From assembly GCA_963662175.1 (NCBI GenBank), contig OY759223.1, positions 10,084,249-10,148,248 of the forward strand: DNA of 64,000 nucleotides, read 5' to 3'. Position numbers and translations under genes: made by a program. This DNA is from Aradus depressus. Lineage: Eukaryota; Arthropoda; Insecta; Hemiptera; Aradidae. Of this stretch, positions 60,718 through 64,000 are shown piece after piece. Every line of letters begins with the position of its first letter. Position 1 is the stretch's first letter. The notes beneath the pieces were generated by a model. That model made no database searches. It was not told the origin of the DNA and saw nothing but the letters and a program-made list of their open reading frames with translations.

Positions 60718-60915
60718 TTTTTTTTTTTGCCTCATGTACGATGCATATTAGCCATGACTCTTATAATGATGATTTACCTAATTATTTACGACATCCATGG
60801 CCCCGGGAGGAAGTTTTATCTACGAAATAAAACTCACTCCCGGACGGGATTCGAACCCGCAAACCAAGGTGAGACCATGCGACTAAAACCCTACGCTCTA
60901 GCCCGCACGGCCACC
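60718..60915 (-). mobile_element. SINE2 copy, full length
   Basis: T-run, GCCTCATGTACGATGCATAT tail, GGCCCCGGGAGG body, box B (GGGATTCGAACCC reversed), and head ending near GGCCACCATGG. Confidence 0.9.
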
Positions 60916-60939
60916 ATGGTTCCCGAAAGATAAAGATAA

Positions 60940-60964
60940 AAATATATATATATATATATATATA
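60940..60964. repeat. (AT)n microsatellite
   Basis: A short AT run just after the SINE2 head. Confidence 0.9.
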
Positions 60965-61394
60965 ATAAAAAATAACCCAATATTATAACGATTATGAAAA
61001 AAAGACAGCAACGATAAAATATATTCAGGAAATTGATAAAAATAAGAAAAAAGTGAAAAAAGTTTGTGTTTGTTTCCTGTCCCAGTTTTCTAACCAATTC
61101 CAGTTTACTAACTGTTAATTAATTGTTTAATACAATCTTTATCGTATTAAACGTGTGTAACGTAAAATCGTAGAAGTGTAACGCACTTGGCCATGCTTTT
61201 CAGTTTTACTGAATTTTTACATTTTCATTTTCTTGACGCAACATTTTATTTTCAAGTTGCTCGCACCGCAATTTTACTGATGTGAGTTCATTAAGGCACA
61301 CTTCAATAATTACTATTTCCATAGTCTTTTATTTAGAATTTAATTATTCTCTATTTTCTATTTTCTTTAACTTTTCTCTCCCCTTTTAAAACCA

Positions 61395-61572
61395 CTCCTT
61401 TTGTGCTAATACTCGATAGTTGACTTACATCGGGGCACCTAAACTCTCATACTAAATTTTGTGTCGATAAATTCAATACATCGGCAGTTATTTGAATTTT
61501 TATGTTGAGTCTCCCCTCTAATTTCCCAACCTTTCCTTGGTCGATTTGGCTAATCACATATAAAATTTCGTG
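61395..61572 (-). mobile_element. F3 element, left part
   Basis: ATAGTTGACTTACATCGGGGC to CACATATAAAATTTCGTG, in reverse. It is interrupted by SINE1 at 61573 and resumes at about 62297-62480. Confidence 0.75.
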
Positions 61573-61892
61573 AGAGGGCGCCGGTAGCTCAGTGGTATGC
61601 GTGCTTGCCTTCTGAGCTCAAGAACGTGGGTTCGAAACCCGACCGAGGCCTGGGAAGTAAAATAAACTTAAGCACGCCGTCCTTCGGATGACACGTTAAA
61701 CGATGGTCCCAAACCTGTACGATGTACTCGTTAAAGACCCCTGCCCTAGATGAATAAAAATATAGGTTAGGCAAAATTTAGAACTCCCATAGTAGAGACG
61801 AGCTCATGTCCACCAGAGTGACGAAAGAGCGCTCTGGTAGTAGGCGATATGACCTCATAGTTAAAGCCCGGGCATGAGTCATAATATCTAAT
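61573..61892 (+). mobile_element. SINE1 copy, full length, nested in F3
   Basis: Head AGAGGGCGCCGGTAGCTCAG, box A GTGGTATGCGTGCTTGCC, box B GGGTTCGAAACCC, and full body to ATGAGTCATAATATCTAATA. Confidence 0.92.
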
Positions 61893-61985
61893 AGAAGATG
61901 TACAAAAATGTATCCCCCTCCCCAATGCCACAGAATTGATTCTATTTTGGTTTACATTCATAAGCGGAATTAAAGGATGATCTGT
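61893..61985. repeat. Short repeat shared with 4930-5033 (inverted)
   Basis: GAAGATGTACAAAAATGTATC to GCGGAATTAAAGGATGAT, adjoining the SINE1 3' end just as at 5034. Confidence 0.8.
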
Positions 61986-62040
61986 ATATATATGATGCCC
62001 CTCATTCAAAATTGTGAACAATTTGTCCTTATGTACAAAA

Positions 62041-62134
62041 TGTTTGGCCTTATGTACGTTGCATATTAGCCATATTTCTTGTAAAAGTGTTATCTATTTA
62101 TTTTACGACATTCATGGCCCCGGGAGGGAGTTCT
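62041..62134 (-). mobile_element. SINE2 3' half joined to SINE1
   Basis: TTGGCCTTATGTACGTTGC to GGGAGGGAGTTCTTTT, then an abrupt change to the SINE1 head at 62135. Confidence 0.8.
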
Positions 62135-62293
62135 TTTTAGTAGCTCAGTGGTATGCGTGCTTGCCTTCTGAGCTAAGGTCGTCGTGGATTCGAAACCCGA
62201 CCAAGGCCCTTAGTTTATTTTATCTGGGAGGTAAAATAAACTTAAGCACGCCTTCCTTCGGATGGGACGTTAAGCGATGGTCCCGAGCCTGAC
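62135..62293 (+). mobile_element. SINE1 5' half
   Basis: TAGCTCAGTGGTATGCGTGC to GGTCCCGAGCCTG. The 3' half is missing. It ends where F3 resumes (CTAATTTCGTGTCGATACA). Confidence 0.85.
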
Positions 62294-62296
62294 CCT

Positions 62297-62480
62297 AATT
62301 TCGTGTCGATACATTTATTTATCGGTAATCATGATCACAAAAAGACATTTTTTTTTTTTTTCATATTTGGAATCTAGAGGTTGGAAAACATGAAATTCCG
62401 TTGAAAACTTCGCATCGAATTTTTCTTCCATTATAGATTATAACTACCCCTATGCTTCGTCGAGCTAGGTAAGTAAAAAT
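62297..62480 (-). mobile_element. F3 element, head part
   Basis: ATTTCGTGTCGATACATTTAT to CCCCTATGCTTCGTCGAGC, in reverse. It continues the copy interrupted at 61572. Confidence 0.75.
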
Positions 62481-62860
62481 AAAAATACAAATAAAAAGGA
62501 AATAGTTGTGCATAATAGCTGTGCTTGCACAATATTAAATGCTTGTCATGCAATCGACACTAAGAAGAACAAGTAAGTGCATGTGTAGAAGGGGAAGAGG
62601 TCGCAAGGTAATCGCAAATACGACAGAAAGATCACACGACATCCTGCTGTATTTGGGATTCTGCAGTAACACCATGTCCATATGCGGCAGACAGAGACCC
62701 ATTAAATATATTCCACCCAATATGGATTTGTCATAATTATTATGCAGAGGATATTATCTTATATTAAAAACAAAAAAAAGTCGATGGTGAATCACCGCTA
62801 ATAAACTTCCCCAACACGAATATATCCACTAAATTTTACTTTCCCGCTAAAACCAAACGA
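62481..62860. other. LINE-tail-like DNA and an F3 tail
   Basis: 62675-62735 (CATATGCGGCAGACAGAG ... TTAAATATATTCC) resembles the 3' UTR end of the LINE fragment at 672-1190. 62783-62850 is an F3 tail in reverse (GGTGAATCACCGCTAATAAAC). Confidence 0.45.
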
Positions 62861-62866
62861 AGAAGT

Positions 62867-62945
62867 ACAAATCAAAAATAATCAGTTAAATTAAAAACAA
62901 TGCTACTCCTTAAGAGTAAATTTTAAAAAACTCTTAAAGAAAAAT
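62867..62945. repeat. Direct repeat, copy 1
   Basis: ACAAATCAAAAATAATCAGT through TTAAGAGTAAATTTT, repeated at 63503-63585. Both are preceded by CTAAAACCAAACGAAGAAG or a close match. Confidence 0.85.
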
Positions 62946-63502
62946 TTGAAATATATTCTTTACCGTTCTTTTGATAAAGTTATATCGTATAAATATTTTT
63001 TTAATATTCTGCCTTCTCTTTACAAAGCTAGTTTAGTTATTTTTAAAGTGGAATTAATTCTAATCCTGTTTTAAGTTTTGTGGTGAGACCAGAAGTGAAG
63101 TTTTTGAGGAGAATTATTGAAATATTGAACCATTTAACAATACAGAAATTAAATCAAGACATCAAGCGGTTTAATTACAATGAATGTGGGGTTATTTTCT
63201 GACATGATAGAAAAAATATTGTTTTTTCTCCCAAAATTGTGTTCATGTTAATATAATTATATTTAGGTGCCAGCACTATACATGAAGATATTTGCTGTTT
63301 AACATTATGACTATACAAGTTCTAATTACAATAGTTTCAAGGGCTGCTAGTTCCAGGAGCGCTGGTCTTCAGAATTCCAGATATGTTGATAGTTTAGGAG
63401 TGCTAAACCAAACGAAGAAGAAGAAGAGTTTATTATAACAGTCGCATTTACAAAGGTACAATTATACAATAAGGTTCCTTAACCATTACCCTTATACACT
63501 AA

Positions 63503-63585
63503 ATACAAATCAAAAATAATCAGTTAAATTAAAAACAATGCTACTGCTTAAGAGTAAATTTAAAAAACTCTTAAAGAAAAAGAAA
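63503..63585. repeat. Direct repeat, copy 2
   Basis: Near-identical to 62867-62945. Here about 95 bp lies between the shared AACGAAGAAG and the repeat, so one copy has lost or gained that segment. Confidence 0.85.
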
Positions 63586-63769
63586 AAATATATATTCAAA
63601 GTAACTGAAATGAATAGAAAATAAATTAATAAACATTCAAAAACAGAGATTATAATTTAAAGTCGTGATGATGGTATTTTTGTGTTTTCCCTATTTTCTT
63701 TGCCAAACGAACATTTTATTCATAAGTTCACTTATATGACACAGTTCATTCAGCTATTAAAATTCAAAT

Positions 63770-64000
63770 ATTGATGAGGACGACAATCGGATAGTGGAGG
63801 ACGACTCAGAACCCACTATTGTAGGACAAATATTGATGATGACGACAATCGGATAGTGGAGAAATGGAAGGACGACTCAGAAGTCACTATTGTAAGTCTA
63901 ATATTGAGTACCTAGGTAATTGATTTATTTGTTCTGGGAAGGTACATAGCCGGTGATTCAACGACTACTTTTCTTATTTATTTTTGGAATCAGGGCGTCG
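63770..64000 (+). mobile_element. F3 tail with a 60-70-bp two-unit duplication
   Basis: AAATATTGATGAGGACGACAA and ATCGGATAGTGGAG are repeated at 63825-63890. The F3 tail GGGAAGGTACATAGCCGGTG then ATTCAACGAC follows to the window edge. Confidence 0.65.

Overview
The window looks like a transposon-rich stretch of an insect nuclear genome, AT-rich with long intergenic gaps and long introns. The conserved genes have spliceosomal introns with GT/AG borders, and one encodes a resilin-like cuticle protein, which is an arthropod hallmark. The mix of Jockey-, I-, CR1/RTE-like and Penelope-like retroelements with hAT, Tc1 and mariner DNA elements fits an insect. A hemipteran is my best guess, but the sequence alone does not prove it. 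There is no bacterial, organellar or viral gene and no CRISPR array.

Three host genes are supported, all on the minus strand. (1) EXOSC4/Rrp41, an exosome subunit, has three coding exons between 1232 and 3440; the final exon lies off the left edge. (2) An SPT2-domain (chromatin factor) reading frame lies at 5790-6644; it has the N-terminal domain but no C-terminal domain and appears broken at its 3' end. (3) A resilin-like gene is complete in five exons from 29140 down to 9217: a short signal-peptide exon behind a TATA box, a second signal/propeptide exon, two Gly-rich repeat exons and a short terminal exon. The exon phases join exactly and give 437 residues. Its introns (the first is about 13 kb) hold much of the mobile DNA in the window.

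The rest is layered mobile DNA. I define three local dispersed families. SINE1 is tRNA-derived, about 330-350 bp, with more than 25 copies. SINE2 is derived from a Leu/Ser-type tRNA, about 190 bp, with six copies. F3 is an element with a hairpin head and an internally repeated body, in about 17 copies. LINEs include a full-length I-type element with two intact reading frames and a 13-bp target duplication (31733-37460), a decayed Jockey element (19690-23950) and many 5'-truncated tails. DNA transposons include an internally deleted hAT element carrying a 51-bp minisatellite (18213-19386), a Tc1 element with IR/DR-type ends (46582-48791), two large foldback elements (50307-50877 and 55270-55868), and two copies of a GGGGCGTAGCC-ended MITE.

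The most interesting observations are: (a) five short sequences at 307, 469, 42328, 46296 and 48902 that fit a minimal type-I hammerhead ribozyme (CUGANGA, helix II, GAAA, tiny helix III, UH, helix I), one of them next to a Penelope-like GIY-YIG remnant; (b) a shared 3' tail between SINE2 and the intact I-type LINE, suggesting a SINE-LINE partnership; (c) a head-to-tail SINE1 array that is becoming a satellite; (d) an array of eight near-identical 82-bp units; and (e) several nested insertions whose target duplications can be read directly.
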